A stretch of 53,839 nt of DNA from an uncultured Collinsella sp. (GTDB lineage: Bacteria; Actinomycetota; Coriobacteriia; Coriobacteriales; Coriobacteriaceae). Location: assembly GCA_905213265.1 (NCBI GenBank), contig CAJMHR010000011.1, positions 1-53,839 on the forward strand. The letters are read 5' to 3'. Position 1 is the stretch's first letter. Each line of letters starts with the position of its first letter. A model generated the notes under the pieces. The model made no database searches and was not told the DNA's origin. It saw only the letters and a list, made by a program, of their open reading frames with translations. This document shows, piece after piece, positions 36,655-44,628 of this stretch. The translations under genes and the position numbers were made by a program.

Positions 36655-38587
36655 GATTATCGTCGGCTACGACGATGCCCGTCCAGGCATGTTCTTGCGT
36701 ATCGAGGGGCAGAGCGTTGCGGATTTCATGGCTTCGACGGTGTGGCGCGCCTGGCTTTACTATCCCGCAAGCGCTGTGGTGGGTACCGAGGGCGACTGCA
36801 TTTTACTCGATGGCGCCATGGGCTTGCGCGAGTGCCAGGAGATGCTCGAGGCGGTGCAGGAGGCCACTGAGCATGGCGTTGAGGTTGCGGTTGACCGGAG
36901 CTTCGAGGCGTATGCAAGCGCTACGGAGACGTACATCCGAGAGCGCTCGGAAGTGGGTCTTGCCATTAAGGCCCAGACTGCTCAGGGCATAGCCGACGAC
37001 CCCCAGCTGGGGCCGCGTTTCCGGGAGTTCCGCGACATAGTGAACGCCTCGATGGTGCGTCCCTTGCGCGACCGGCAGATGCTCGATGCGTTCTTTATGG
37101 CCGCCGTCGGCCGCGCCGCCGACTTCTCGGTACCTGGTGCGGGCAAGACCGCAACCGTGCTCGGCGTATTTGCATATTTAAGGCATCTGGGGCTTGCAAA
37201 GCGCATCGTGGTCGTCTGTCCAAAAAACGGCTTTGAAGCATGGGAAAAAGAGTGGGTTGCGACCTTTGGGAGCAAATTGCCCCTGCATTGTTTTTCGCTG
37301 GGGGACCCGCATATAGCAGCAATGTCTACCGAGCGGCGCCGGAGCGCGCTTTCGCTGGACAGCGGTTCGTGCAATCTGTTTACGTTCAACTACGAAGCCC
37401 TTGCCGGCTATGTGAGGGAGCTGCACCCCATCGTTTCCAACCAAACACTCGTTGTATTCGATGAGGTTCATCGCATCAAGGCGATCAAGGGCAGGCGCGC
37501 GACCTCGGCACTTGAGGCAAATGAGGGCGCGAAGTACGTGATCGCACTTACGGGCACACCCATACCTAATACCTACCAGGATATTTACAACCTGCTGCAC
37601 ATTCTCTATCCCGAGGACTACGACACCTTTTTTGGCTATGAGCCGGGTGAACTTAAGTCTCCCGGGGCGGATGAGATTGAGCAGCTAAACAAAAGCCTTG
37701 CGCCTTTCTTCTGCCGCACAAATAAGAACGAGCTTGGTGTTCCTGCGCCCGAGCCCGACGAAATCGTGGAAGTCGAAGCGACTGCTGACGAAAACTCGCT
37801 TCTGCATATCTTGTCCAGTGCATGTTCTAGCCCATTTTCGCGTATCATCCGTACGCTGCAGCTCGAAAGCGACCCTGCCATGCTCGAGCAGGCTATCGAT
37901 CAAGAAGATTTGGAGTATGTGCTCGATCAGGTTGGGGAGGAGTTCTCCGATATCGACTATGTCGACTTCTCGCAAACATTCTACGAGTCCATCGATCGAG
38001 CTCGGCCGACTTCAAAGCTCTTGGCGTGCGAGCAGCTAATTGAACGTATTGTTGCTCAGGGCCGCCCTGTTGTGGTGTGGTGCCTGTTCGTGCGCAGCAT
38101 TAGCAATTTGCGGCGCGGACTTGCCGAAAAGGGAGTCGACGCCCGGGCGATTTACGGCGGAACGCCACAAGAGGATCGACGCGCGATATTGGACGACTTC
38201 CGCGCCGGACGCTTTACGGTGCTGGTGACCAATCCACAGACGCTTGCCGAGTCTGTTTCTCTGCATTCGGTGTGCCATGACGCCGTGTACTTCGAGTGCA
38301 GCTATAACCTCGTACATCTCTTGCAATCCAAGGATCGAATTCATCGCCTTGGACTTCCCGATGATCAGAAGACCCGCTACTACTTTATGCGCACGACCTT
38401 TGAAAGCGATGGCATACCCTTTTCCTTGGATAAGGTGATTTACGAGCGCCTAAAGGAGAAAGAGAAGATAATGCTCGACGCCATCGACGGCGGCTACCTT
38501 GAGAACGGTTATTTAGACGAGGAAGATCTTCGCATTATTTTTGAGCGGTTGCTTGGCGATGCCACTTCGGGATTGAGCTATGACTGA
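36641..38587 (+). CDS. SNF2-type DEAD/DEAH ATPase, copy B
   Basis: A 648-aa paralogue of the protein at 22179-24107. Motifs: SVPGAGKT (about 163), VVFDEVHRIK (about 273), IALTGTPIPNTYQDIYNLLH, VTNPQTLAESVSLHSV and QSKDRIHRLG. DEVH is conserved in both copies. The N-terminal adaptor region has the same RPLRDRQMLDAFFMAAVGR lead-in as copy A (RPLKDRQLWDAFFMSAMGR). It overlaps the ParB-like gene by 14 bases. The C-terminal end (EERL-like acidic/charged residues) is similar too. It ends the second module; only the 65-aa protein and the DUF3800 gene follow on this strand. Confidence 0.8.
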   Translation: MTAPRIIVGYDDARPGMFLRIEGQSVADFMASTVWRAWLYYPASAVVGTEGDCILLDGAMGLRECQEMLEAVQEATEHGVEVAVDRSFEAYASATETYIRERSEVGLAIKAQTAQGIADDPQLGPRFREFRDIVNASMVRPLRDRQMLDAFFMAAVGRAADFSVPGAGKTATVLGVFAYLRHLGLAKRIVVVCPKNGFEAWEKEWVATFGSKLPLHCFSLGDPHIAAMSTERRRSALSLDSGSCNLFTFNYEALAGYVRELHPIVSNQTLVVFDEVHRIKAIKGRRATSALEANEGAKYVIALTGTPIPNTYQDIYNLLHILYPEDYDTFFGYEPGELKSPGADEIEQLNKSLAPFFCRTNKNELGVPAPEPDEIVEVEATADENSLLHILSSACSSPFSRIIRTLQLESDPAMLEQAIDQEDLEYVLDQVGEEFSDIDYVDFSQTFYESIDRARPTSKLLACEQLIERIVAQGRPVVVWCLFVRSISNLRRGLAEKGVDARAIYGGTPQEDRRAILDDFRAGRFTVLVTNPQTLAESVSLHSVCHDAVYFECSYNLVHLLQSKDRIHRLGLPDDQKTRYYFMRTTFESDGIPFSLDKVIYERLKEKEKIMLDAIDGGYLENGYLDEEDLRIIFERLLGDATSGLSYD

Positions 38588-38628
38588 GACAGCTAGGCTA
38601 GGGTCCTGGCCAGGCAGGAGGTTGTACG

Positions 38629-38826
38629 ATGAAGATCGACGTTGATGTAGACCAGCTGCGCGAGAGTCTGCTCGACCGCGCGGGGAGTGCAGCCGACGTG
38701 GGCTTTCCGGCCGCCATGCTTGACGTAGTGGATATCGAGGACGAGTCGCCCCAAGAGCTCCTAGCCCGAGCCGAACGCGAAGGCCTCGATCTCCGCGATT
38801 TTGCCGTCGACGATGACACTGAATGA
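38629..38826 (+). CDS. 65-aa acidic hypothetical protein
   Basis: A small acidic protein (MKIDVDVDQLRESLLDRAGS at the start, VDDDTE at the end) with no recognised family. An AGGAGG site eight bases upstream of the ATG makes it a credible gene, and it lies 41 bases after the SNF2 stop. It could be a regulator or inhibitor of the module, but nothing in its sequence shows this. Confidence 0.7.
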   Translation: MKIDVDVDQLRESLLDRAGSAADVGFPAAMLDVVDIEDESPQELLARAEREGLDLRDFAVDDDTE

Positions 38827-38841
38827 TAGTTGCCTTGGCTA

Positions 38842-38870
38842 TTGACGAACATATGTTTGTATTTTATACT
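38842..38870 (+). promoter_or_regulatory. Strong sigma-70 promoter of the DUF3800 leader/gene
   Basis: TTGACG (38842-38847) and TATACT (38865-38870) with a 17-base spacer, close to consensus. Transcription should start near 38877, ahead of the structured leader. Confidence 0.75.
38846..38859. promoter_or_regulatory. LexA/SOS-box-like operator within the promoter
   Basis: CGAACATATGTTTG in the -35/-10 spacer is close to the Gram-positive/actinobacterial SOS box (CGAAC-N4-GTTCG type). A second weaker copy, GAACATACGT, lies at 38878-38887, 31 bases downstream, about three helical turns. Placement over the promoter is what a repressor site would need. LexA use is inferred. Confidence 0.55.
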
Positions 38871-38876
38871 CATGCT

Positions 38877-38969
38877 TGAACATACGTCTAACTTCATGGT
38901 ATAAATTAGGTGGTCATCTCTTAAGAGAGGGCTTCCAAGTGCCGGGGACGTTTTCCCCGGCTTTTTTAT
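38877..38969 (+). ncRNA. Structured leader RNA upstream of the DUF3800 gene
   Basis: After the promoter comes about 90 nt containing a TCTCTTAAGAGA hairpin and a GCCGGGGA/TCCCCGGC hairpin (38942-38962) followed by TTTTTTATT, an intrinsic terminator. The terminator stands only about 15 bases before the DUF3800 ATG, so a short RNA should be made, with read-through giving the mRNA. Conserved RNA motifs immediately upstream of DUF3800 genes have been described (several Rfam DUF3800 motifs); this arrangement fits, but the exact class was not checked. Confidence 0.6.
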
Positions 38970-38981
38970 TAAGGATTGCCC

Positions 38982-39659
38982 ATGCGAGAGCTGAGTATCT
39001 TTATCGATGAATCTGGAAGCGATGATCTTCGTGAAAGATACTATCTGGTGGCCTTTGTTTTTCATGAACAAGATATCCCCATCGCTGAGGGAATAAAGAA
39101 ATATGAAAGGGCGGTAGCCGAAAGCGGATTGCCGCTTCTTCCGTTCCATGCTTCTCCTCTCATGAATGGAAAAGATCAGTTCAAGGACTTGGACATCAGT
39201 GAGAGAAAAAGGCTGTTTTCACTATTTCGAGTTATGTTTCGACATTTGCCCATCTCGTACAAGGTGTTTGTGTTCAAGACGCATCGGTACCGAACTCTTA
39301 AACAGATTGCCGATGCGATGCGGCGTGAAATCATCGATTTCATATTCGACAATCTGAGTTGGTTTCAGCAGTTTGATGCTGTAAAGATTTACTACGACGG
39401 AGGACAGGGTTCGGTTTCGAGTGCGCTTCACAAGGCAATCGATTACGCTTTGGCTAAAAATGCAGTTATCTATAAGCCGACAACTTCATCTGATTACTAT
39501 TTGGCTCAGGCTGCGGACTATATCTGTACCATTGAGTTCACGAGTCTGAAATATCAGGCAAATAAGCAGACTAATACTGACCAGAAGTTTTTTGGTGGTA
39601 GTACTGCGTTTAAAAAAAGCTTGCTAAAAGAAATTAGAAAGAAGGCCGTCCCAAATTAG
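38982..39659 (+). CDS. DUF3800 family protein
   Basis: A 225-aa protein of the DUF3800 family, an RNase-H-like fold of the kind found with mobile elements and phage defence. Seen: N-terminal SIFIDESGSDD, a central KIYYDGGQGSVSSALHKAI, and C-terminal SDYYLAQAADYICTIEF, the DES and D-x-x-Q/D-x-A-D-x-x motifs that supply acidic residues in the active site. AAGGA lies six bases before the ATG; a TTG six bases upstream is not needed. Its base composition is clearly AT-richer than neighbours on both sides, a sign of recent transfer. It is preceded by a structured leader and an SOS-box-like operator. Could be a toxin-like nuclease held by its RNA; that is an inference. Confidence 0.8.
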   Translation: MRELSIFIDESGSDDLRERYYLVAFVFHEQDIPIAEGIKKYERAVAESGLPLLPFHASPLMNGKDQFKDLDISERKRLFSLFRVMFRHLPISYKVFVFKTHRYRTLKQIADAMRREIIDFIFDNLSWFQQFDAVKIYYDGGQGSVSSALHKAIDYALAKNAVIYKPTTSSDYYLAQAADYICTIEFTSLKYQANKQTNTDQKFFGGSTAFKKSLLKEIRKKAVPN

Positions 39660-39672
39660 CTGCCCCTGGCCG

Positions 39673-41274
39673 CTACGACGCTAGCGTGGCAATGACGGCT
39701 TCGTCGCCGGCGTATATGAGGGTGTTGCCGTCGGGGATGATCGTCTGGCCGTCGCGTTTGAGCATCACGACGATAAACGGGTGCTTGCCTTGCGGCACGT
39801 CGCGCAGGCGCTGGCCGGCCAGACGACCGTGGGGCGTTACGGTGACCTCGCGCAGTGTAACCTCGGCACGTTCTTCAAACGTTGGCGCGGCCATAACCAG
39901 AAGGTCGCCTTCTTCAATTACGGTATCGCCGTTGGGCAGCACCGGGTGTGCACCGTCGCGCAGCACCAGGACCACCAGCATGTCTGTGACGCTGCCAATA
40001 TCGGCAAGCGAGCGCCCGGCAAACGGATGGCCCGCGCCCACCTTGAGCTTGACAAACGACATGCCGTCCTCGTCGCGGTAGTCGTTAAACGTACGGCGGA
40101 CGTCGCCTTCCGCGTCGATCATGTCGAGCTTTTTCGCCACCGCCGGTAGCAGCGATCCCTGCACCACAATGCTCGACACGGCAATCACAAACACCAGGTC
40201 AAACAGGCCGTGACCGCCGGGAACGCCGGCCACCACGGCAAAGAGGCTAAACACGACCGAAGCCGCGCCGCGCAGGCCCGCCCAGCTTACGAGTGCGACC
40301 TGGCGAGGATTGGTTTTAAAGGGCGCCAGCAGCATGCCCACGGCGACGGGGCGGCTCACAAAGAGCATAAACGCCATGAGTGCCAGGCCCGGCAACAGCA
40401 TTTGCGGCAGGCGCGCGGGCGTCACGAGCAGGCCGAGCAAAAAGAAGATGGTCATCTCGGCCATCTCGGTAAGGGTATCGAAGAAGTGCGCCATCTCGAC
40501 CTTGCCGGTGATGTCGCTCGCGCCCAGCACAATGCCTGCCAGGTATACGACCAAAAAGCCGTTTCCGCCCAGGTAGCTCGGCAGCGCGTAGGCAACGATC
40601 GCCACGGCGAACAAAAAGATGGTGTGCGCGCCCTCCGCCGTTGCGTGTGCGCGTTCAATCAGACGGCTGGATGTCCAGCCGATGGCAAGGCCCAGGCTCA
40701 CACCCAGGATGATCTGCTTGGCCAGCAGCACGGGAATATCGATGCTGCCGCCCGCCGCGAGGGTGGCGAGTACCGCGGTGAGCATGTAGGCGACAGGGTC
40801 GTTGGAGCCCGATTCAACCTCGAGCAGCGAGTCGGTGCCGTCCTTTAGCGACAGGTTGTGCTCGCGCAGCACGCTAAAGACGCTCGCCGCGTCGGTAGAT
40901 GCCACGACCGAGCCCAGCAGCAGGCCGCCGATCCAGTCGAAGCCCAGTGCGAAGTGCGCAAAGGCGCCCGTGATGCCGGCAGTGGCGATGACGCCGAGCG
41001 TGCTCAGCAGCACTGCGGGTACTGCGACGGGCTTGGCGCGGTCGATGTTGGTGTTAAAGCCGCCGTAGAACATGATGAACAACAGCGCCGTGCTGCAGAC
41101 GGTTTCGGTGAGCGCGTAGTCGCTAAAGTCGATGTGCGCCGGCCCATTGACGCCCAGCAGCATGCCCAGCGCGATAAAGATGAGCAGGGTGGGGAAGGGG
41201 AGTTTTTTCCCGACGGGTTTGATGGTCAGGCACAAAATGATGACGAGGCCGATAAAGAGAAGTATCTGGTTCAT
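39673..41274 (-). CDS. CvrA/NhaP2-type K+/H+ antiporter with TrkA-C domain
   Basis: A 533-aa membrane protein of the CPA1 family, subgroup CvrA/NhaP2. About twelve membrane helices fill residues 1-385, with TDAASVFSVLREHNLSL and LLEVESGSNDPVAYML, typical of cation/proton exchange sites. The C-terminal part (about 400-533) is cytosolic: a TrkA-C-like domain (GAGHPFAGRSLADIGSVTDM) followed by a second such segment (VTPHGRLAGQRLRDVPQG). Likely exports K+ or Na+ in exchange for protons, with nucleotide gating. It is convergent with the DUF3800 gene, with only 13 bases between the stops. The island ends here. Confidence 0.9.
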   Translation of the reverse strand: MNQILLFIGLVIILCLTIKPVGKKLPFPTLLIFIALGMLLGVNGPAHIDFSDYALTETVCSTALLFIMFYGGFNTNIDRAKPVAVPAVLLSTLGVIATAGITGAFAHFALGFDWIGGLLLGSVVASTDAASVFSVLREHNLSLKDGTDSLLEVESGSNDPVAYMLTAVLATLAAGGSIDIPVLLAKQIILGVSLGLAIGWTSSRLIERAHATAEGAHTIFLFAVAIVAYALPSYLGGNGFLVVYLAGIVLGASDITGKVEMAHFFDTLTEMAEMTIFFLLGLLVTPARLPQMLLPGLALMAFMLFVSRPVAVGMLLAPFKTNPRQVALVSWAGLRGAASVVFSLFAVVAGVPGGHGLFDLVFVIAVSSIVVQGSLLPAVAKKLDMIDAEGDVRRTFNDYRDEDGMSFVKLKVGAGHPFAGRSLADIGSVTDMLVVLVLRDGAHPVLPNGDTVIEEGDLLVMAAPTFEERAEVTLREVTVTPHGRLAGQRLRDVPQGKHPFIVVMLKRDGQTIIPDGNTLIYAGDEAVIATLAS

Positions 41275-41432
41275 GGATAGTGTCCGCTCCTGGGTGGTTG
41301 GCGTGGCACGGTCAGCTGTCTTCGGTTATTTGTACCCAAAGGTGGTGGGTTTATGGGTTGAACGGAGGGCGTTCGCGATATCGTCACAGGCGGCGCCGTT
41401 TTTCTAGACCATTGGCGGCGGCTCGTACCTAC

Positions 41433-41461
41433 TTTTCAGCTTTACCGCAACGGAGTACAAT
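41433..41461 (+). promoter_or_regulatory. Candidate promoter of the metallophosphatase gene
   Basis: TTTTCA (41433-41438), 17-base spacer, TACAAT (41456-41461), 78 bases before the ATG at 41539. The -10 is good, the -35 weak. Confidence 0.4.
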
Positions 41462-41538
41462 GGATAACGTTTAAGTTCAACTTGAAGTTTTGAGTTGCGA
41501 CGACAGAGCTTTAAAGGTAAGGCGAGGAAAGGCGTACC

Positions 41539-42378
41539 ATGGCGATCTATGTGACATCTGATGCCCACGGGCACGTGCGTGCGCTCGACGAGGCCCTGTC
41601 CAAGATCTCGCTGACGTCCGAAGATACGCTGTACGTGCTGGGCGACATGATCGATCGCGGGCCCGATCCGGTTGGTGTTATCAACTTGGTGCGCTCACTT
41701 CCCAACGTTCGCGTCCTTAAGGGCAACCACGAGCAGATTATGCTCGACGCGATTATTGGCCAGGATCCGCTCGATGCCGAGACCTGGGATATCAACGGCG
41801 GATGGACCACGCGCCAGCAGCTCAACGAAATGGAGTTTGAGGCATACGAGGAGCTTGTGCGCTGGATGGCCGGGTTGTCGCTGTATACGGTGGCCGAGAC
41901 CGATGAGCGCCCGTACCTGCTGGTGCATGCCGGCATTCAGACCGAGGCGGCGCGTGCGTTTTTGCTTGAGCATGGTGTCGATTGCGCCGACGGCAGGGGA
42001 GCGGTTGATGCCGATAACGAGTTGCTTCAGCAAATGCTCGCCGTGCAGTCGTCCGATGACTTGCTGTGGATTCGCCATGGCTATTGGGATGCCCCGACGG
42101 GGCTGCTATCTGCCGAGGGCAAGGGTCCGGTCGTGGTGAGCGGTCACACGCCCACGGTGTCGCTCGGGCGTTATTGCGAGGTAGGCGGCCTGGCGGGACT
42201 TGACGAGGAGTCGGGGCGCGGACAGATTGTGCGCCTGGGCGGCGAGGATACCGCCGGTGTGCCCGACCGCATCGACATCGACTGCGCGGCGGCCACCGGT
42301 TCCGAGTTCGGCCGCGTAGGCATCCTGCGCCTGGACGACGGGGCCGAGTTCTATGCGAACATCAACCCGGGCGAATAA
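41539..42378 (+). CDS. Calcineurin-like metallophosphoesterase
   Basis: A 279-aa phosphatase of the PPP/ApaH-like group. The metal-binding motifs are intact and in order: SDAHGH (D-x-H), GDMIDRG, GNHEQ, a later LVHAGIQ and SGHTPT. These bind two metal ions and hydrolyse phosphate esters, either protein phosphoserine/threonine or dinucleoside polyphosphates. Length is typical. GGAAAGG lies before the ATG. Monocistronic; downstream comes a repeat-filled gap. The substrate is not shown. Confidence 0.85.
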   Translation: MAIYVTSDAHGHVRALDEALSKISLTSEDTLYVLGDMIDRGPDPVGVINLVRSLPNVRVLKGNHEQIMLDAIIGQDPLDAETWDINGGWTTRQQLNEMEFEAYEELVRWMAGLSLYTVAETDERPYLLVHAGIQTEAARAFLLEHGVDCADGRGAVDADNELLQQMLAVQSSDDLLWIRHGYWDAPTGLLSAEGKGPVVVSGHTPTVSLGRYCEVGGLAGLDEESGRGQIVRLGGEDTAGVPDRIDIDCAAATGSEFGRVGILRLDDGAEFYANINPGE

Positions 42379-42445
42379 TCGTTGCAAAGGGTAGCGAATT
42401 TGGGACGGGGCTTTTTTGACTACTTTTGCCCTTCTGTCCTCTAAT

Positions 42446-42479
42446 TGATTTTTCTGGGACGGGGATTAAATAATCATTT
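42446..42479. repeat. GGGACGGGG-core repeat, copy 1
   Basis: A 34-bp unit whose middle reads CTGGGACGGGGATT and whose ends (TGATT/AATCA) are inverted. It recurs at 53686-53719 with 32 of 34 bases identical. A related GGGACGGGG lies just upstream near 42400. Confidence 0.65.
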
Positions 42480-42493
42480 GGCTGCCCGCTGGT

Positions 42494-42614
42494 TAAGTGA
42501 GTAGACTTTTTTGGAAATGCTGAGCACCCAACATATTTGCCTCAACAAAACCGCAGGTCACAGACTTGTGCTTTGTTGGCGTGGTCGGTGATTCCGTAAA
42601 AGTCTACTCACTTA
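42494..42614. mobile_element. 121-bp stem-loop element with perfect 17-bp inverted ends
   Basis: TAAGTGAGTAGACTTTT (42494-42510) and its exact complement (42598-42614) bracket about 87 bases with an inner CAACAAA/TTTGTTG stem. No gene inside. It sits in the 317-base gap between the phosphatase and flippase genes, next to the GGGACGGGG repeat. MITE-like or a large structured RNA; no target duplication noted. Confidence 0.5.
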
Positions 42615-42695
42615 GTTTTGCGTGATGCGTATTGCCCGCAACGAGACCCCAGCCGGGGTGATTCCATCGCAAATTCCGGTGACCGGGGCAGCTAA

Positions 42696-44276
42696 TTAGG
42701 CGCCGTATGGGTTGCGGTCGCGCTCGATGCGCTGACGGATGTGGGCGTACTCGATTATCAGCAACACCAGCAGTAGGGCCATGACTGCCAGGTAGCTCAC
42801 CACGGCGCCCATCAGGCCCAGCAGGTTGATTAGGATCACCGGGAGCACCACGCTCACGGCAAAGCAGATCAGGTAGATCTTGGTGACGTCTCCTGCGTGG
42901 CGCAGCACCGTGATAATGGCGTAGAAAAAGTCGATGGCCGCGGTGATGCCTCCGGCGACGACCATCAGCAGCGCCAGCGTGCGATAATGCTCAAAACTGA
43001 GCCCGTACATAAAGCTCATGAGGGGAATGCCTGGGCCCGCCATAAACGCAGCGCATGCGGCGGTAATGACCACGATGAGCGCCATGACGGCGACAATAAT
43101 TAAGTCAAAGCGCCTACGCTGACGCGGGTTCGCCCAAATGCTCGACAAGCGTAAGAGCTGCGGTTTATAGATAAATCCAATGCTCAGCAAAATGGCCTGC
43201 GCCGGAAAAAACAGGGCATTAAAGTACAGCTGATATTTGTAGGCCAGCGTGCCTTCCATCACAAACTTGGGCATGCTCTCGATGAGGTTGAACAGGAACA
43301 GTGCACCAAAGAGCGGGGCGCACTGCGCGAAGAGGTGGCCGACCTCGAGCAGGCTCACGCGGCGCGATTTTTCGGTTTCGAGCAGGGCGAGCGGCGCGGT
43401 GACCAGCACGAGCGAGGCGATGGCGGTGACACCCATGGCCATGGCCGCGATGGGCATGCTGCGCGTAAGGAACAGCGCCACGCTAAAGACCACGATGACG
43501 CCGACGGAGCGTAGCGTTTGGCTCATGCCGGCCAGGTAGAGTTTATCGGCCTGCTGCAGGCGGCCCTCGTACACGTCCCCCACGTCGTCGATTACCTTAT
43601 ACAGGTAGACGCCCAGACCGATCGTCGCCATCTGCGCGTCATAGCCGCGGGCGCTGCTGTACATGAGGCCGCAGCCTAGGGCGAGCGCTCCGCAAAGCCA
43701 ACGGTTGAGCTGGTAGGAGGCAAAGGACGTCGTTTCGTCGATATCCGAGACCTGAAAATTGCGCACGCCGTAGTTGCACGCGATCATGATGAGCGTGCCG
43801 GTGACAAAGGCGATGGAGAACTTACCGGCTTCCTCGGCGCCCACAAGCTGCGTGGACACGATGGTGAGCAGGGGAAACGCGAAGCCCCACACGGCGGTGC
43901 CCAGGGTATTCCAGAGATAGTCGCGGCGGGTGGCGTGCTCCTCGTATTCGGCTTCCTGCATGGAGAAGCCGCCGCCGTAGACGGCGCCGAGCAGGCGGTT
44001 CCACCAGGCGTTGACCATGCGGTGGATGGGACCGGGCTCGCGGTCGTGCTCACGGCGGCGACGTGTGGCCTGGCCGATATCGGGGCCGCCGGCGTTGCGC
44101 TGGCTCAGCTCCTGGATGCGCGCGAGCTCTTCGGCCGTGTGGGAGGCGGGGAACAGGCCGTTCTCGATACGTCCGCCCTGGGCCTTTGCGGTGCCGTTGC
44201 TCGCTACGGCGGGGTCGGCGACCCCATTGCGGCGGGCGATGGCGCGGCGGATGCTATCGAGGGGCGTGAAACTCAA
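42696..44276 (-). CDS. Polysaccharide flippase-like membrane protein
   Basis: A 526-aa integral membrane protein with about fourteen helices from residue 115 onward, of the MOP/MATE-like polysaccharide transporter type, which flips lipid-linked sugars across the membrane. The first 110 residues are a charged cytosolic extension (RRREHDREPGPIHRMVNAWW). Membrane entry is WNTLGTAVWGFAFPLLTIVS. The start codon is TTG at 44276, with AAAGGAA about five bases upstream; no better ATG was seen. No glycosyltransferase genes are adjacent, so the substrate is not clear. It is divergent from pckA. Confidence 0.7.
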   Translation of the reverse strand: MSFTPLDSIRRAIARRNGVADPAVASNGTAKAQGGRIENGLFPASHTAEELARIQELSQRNAGGPDIGQATRRRREHDREPGPIHRMVNAWWNRLLGAVYGGGFSMQEAEYEEHATRRDYLWNTLGTAVWGFAFPLLTIVSTQLVGAEEAGKFSIAFVTGTLIMIACNYGVRNFQVSDIDETTSFASYQLNRWLCGALALGCGLMYSSARGYDAQMATIGLGVYLYKVIDDVGDVYEGRLQQADKLYLAGMSQTLRSVGVIVVFSVALFLTRSMPIAAMAMGVTAIASLVLVTAPLALLETEKSRRVSLLEVGHLFAQCAPLFGALFLFNLIESMPKFVMEGTLAYKYQLYFNALFFPAQAILLSIGFIYKPQLLRLSSIWANPRQRRRFDLIIVAVMALIVVITAACAAFMAGPGIPLMSFMYGLSFEHYRTLALLMVVAGGITAAIDFFYAIITVLRHAGDVTKIYLICFAVSVVLPVILINLLGLMGAVVSYLAVMALLLVLLIIEYAHIRQRIERDRNPYGA

Positions 44277-44538
44277 GGCGGTTCCTTTCTCTTACTACGT
44301 TCTAGTATAGATGCGGCGGTGTTCGTTCGTGTTTTTGAACAGGTTGTTCAATAATTTCGGCGGCGCCATTCAGTAGTCGGCACTTTGGGACGTTCCTTAT
44401 GTGCCGGCATCTGGGGACACTCCTTGGTTGTTGCCTGTTCAAGGATGTTCCCAACGACCAGTCGTTTAAGAACGCCCCCCGATGTCTTGGCCGCTTGCGT
44501 GCGATTTTTGACCGTTGGGCGGGCACTTCGCTGTTGCC
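44277..44538. other. Intergenic region with REP-like inverted units
   Basis: No gene seen. It contains GGCAC...GTGCC inverted ends around a GGGACGTTCC-type core (about 44373-44405) and further GGGACACTCC and GATGTTCCC variants downstream, suggesting tandem or decayed copies of a GGGAC-core repeat. It also holds the flippase promoter side. Confidence 0.4.
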
Positions 44539-44554
44539 GCAAAAACGTTTTTGC
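44539..44554. promoter_or_regulatory. LacI/CcpA-type palindromic operator upstream of pckA
   Basis: GCAAAAACGTTTTTGC is a perfect 16-bp palindrome with the central CG and A/T arms typical of LacI-family operators, 75 bases before the pckA ATG. Control of a gluconeogenic enzyme by a sugar-responsive LacI-type repressor would make sense; unproven. Confidence 0.5.
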
Positions 44555-44588
44555 ATATCGGGTACAACGGGCTTTACGTGAGTAAAGT

Positions 44589-44616
44589 GCGCGCCGCGTC
44601 TACGTGGCGCGCTTTT
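44589..44616 (+). terminator. Hairpin with T-run just before the pckA ribosome binding site
   Basis: GCGCGCC (44589-44595) pairs with GGCGCGC (44606-44612), followed by TTTT and, directly, AGAGGAGG. As it lies within the presumed leader of pckA it could be an attenuator, or terminate an upstream transcript. Confidence 0.45.
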
Positions 44617-44628
44617 AGAGGAGGCCCC

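Noticed and set aside
12974..38587. A prophage or integrative element
   Set aside because: No integrase, attachment-site repeats, tRNA boundary or structural phage genes were found; the island is called only from gene content.
38895..38970. Leader before DUF3800 considered as a CRISPR-like or attC-like element
   Set aside because: Only two hairpins and a terminator are seen, with no repeated unit or integron-type core site.
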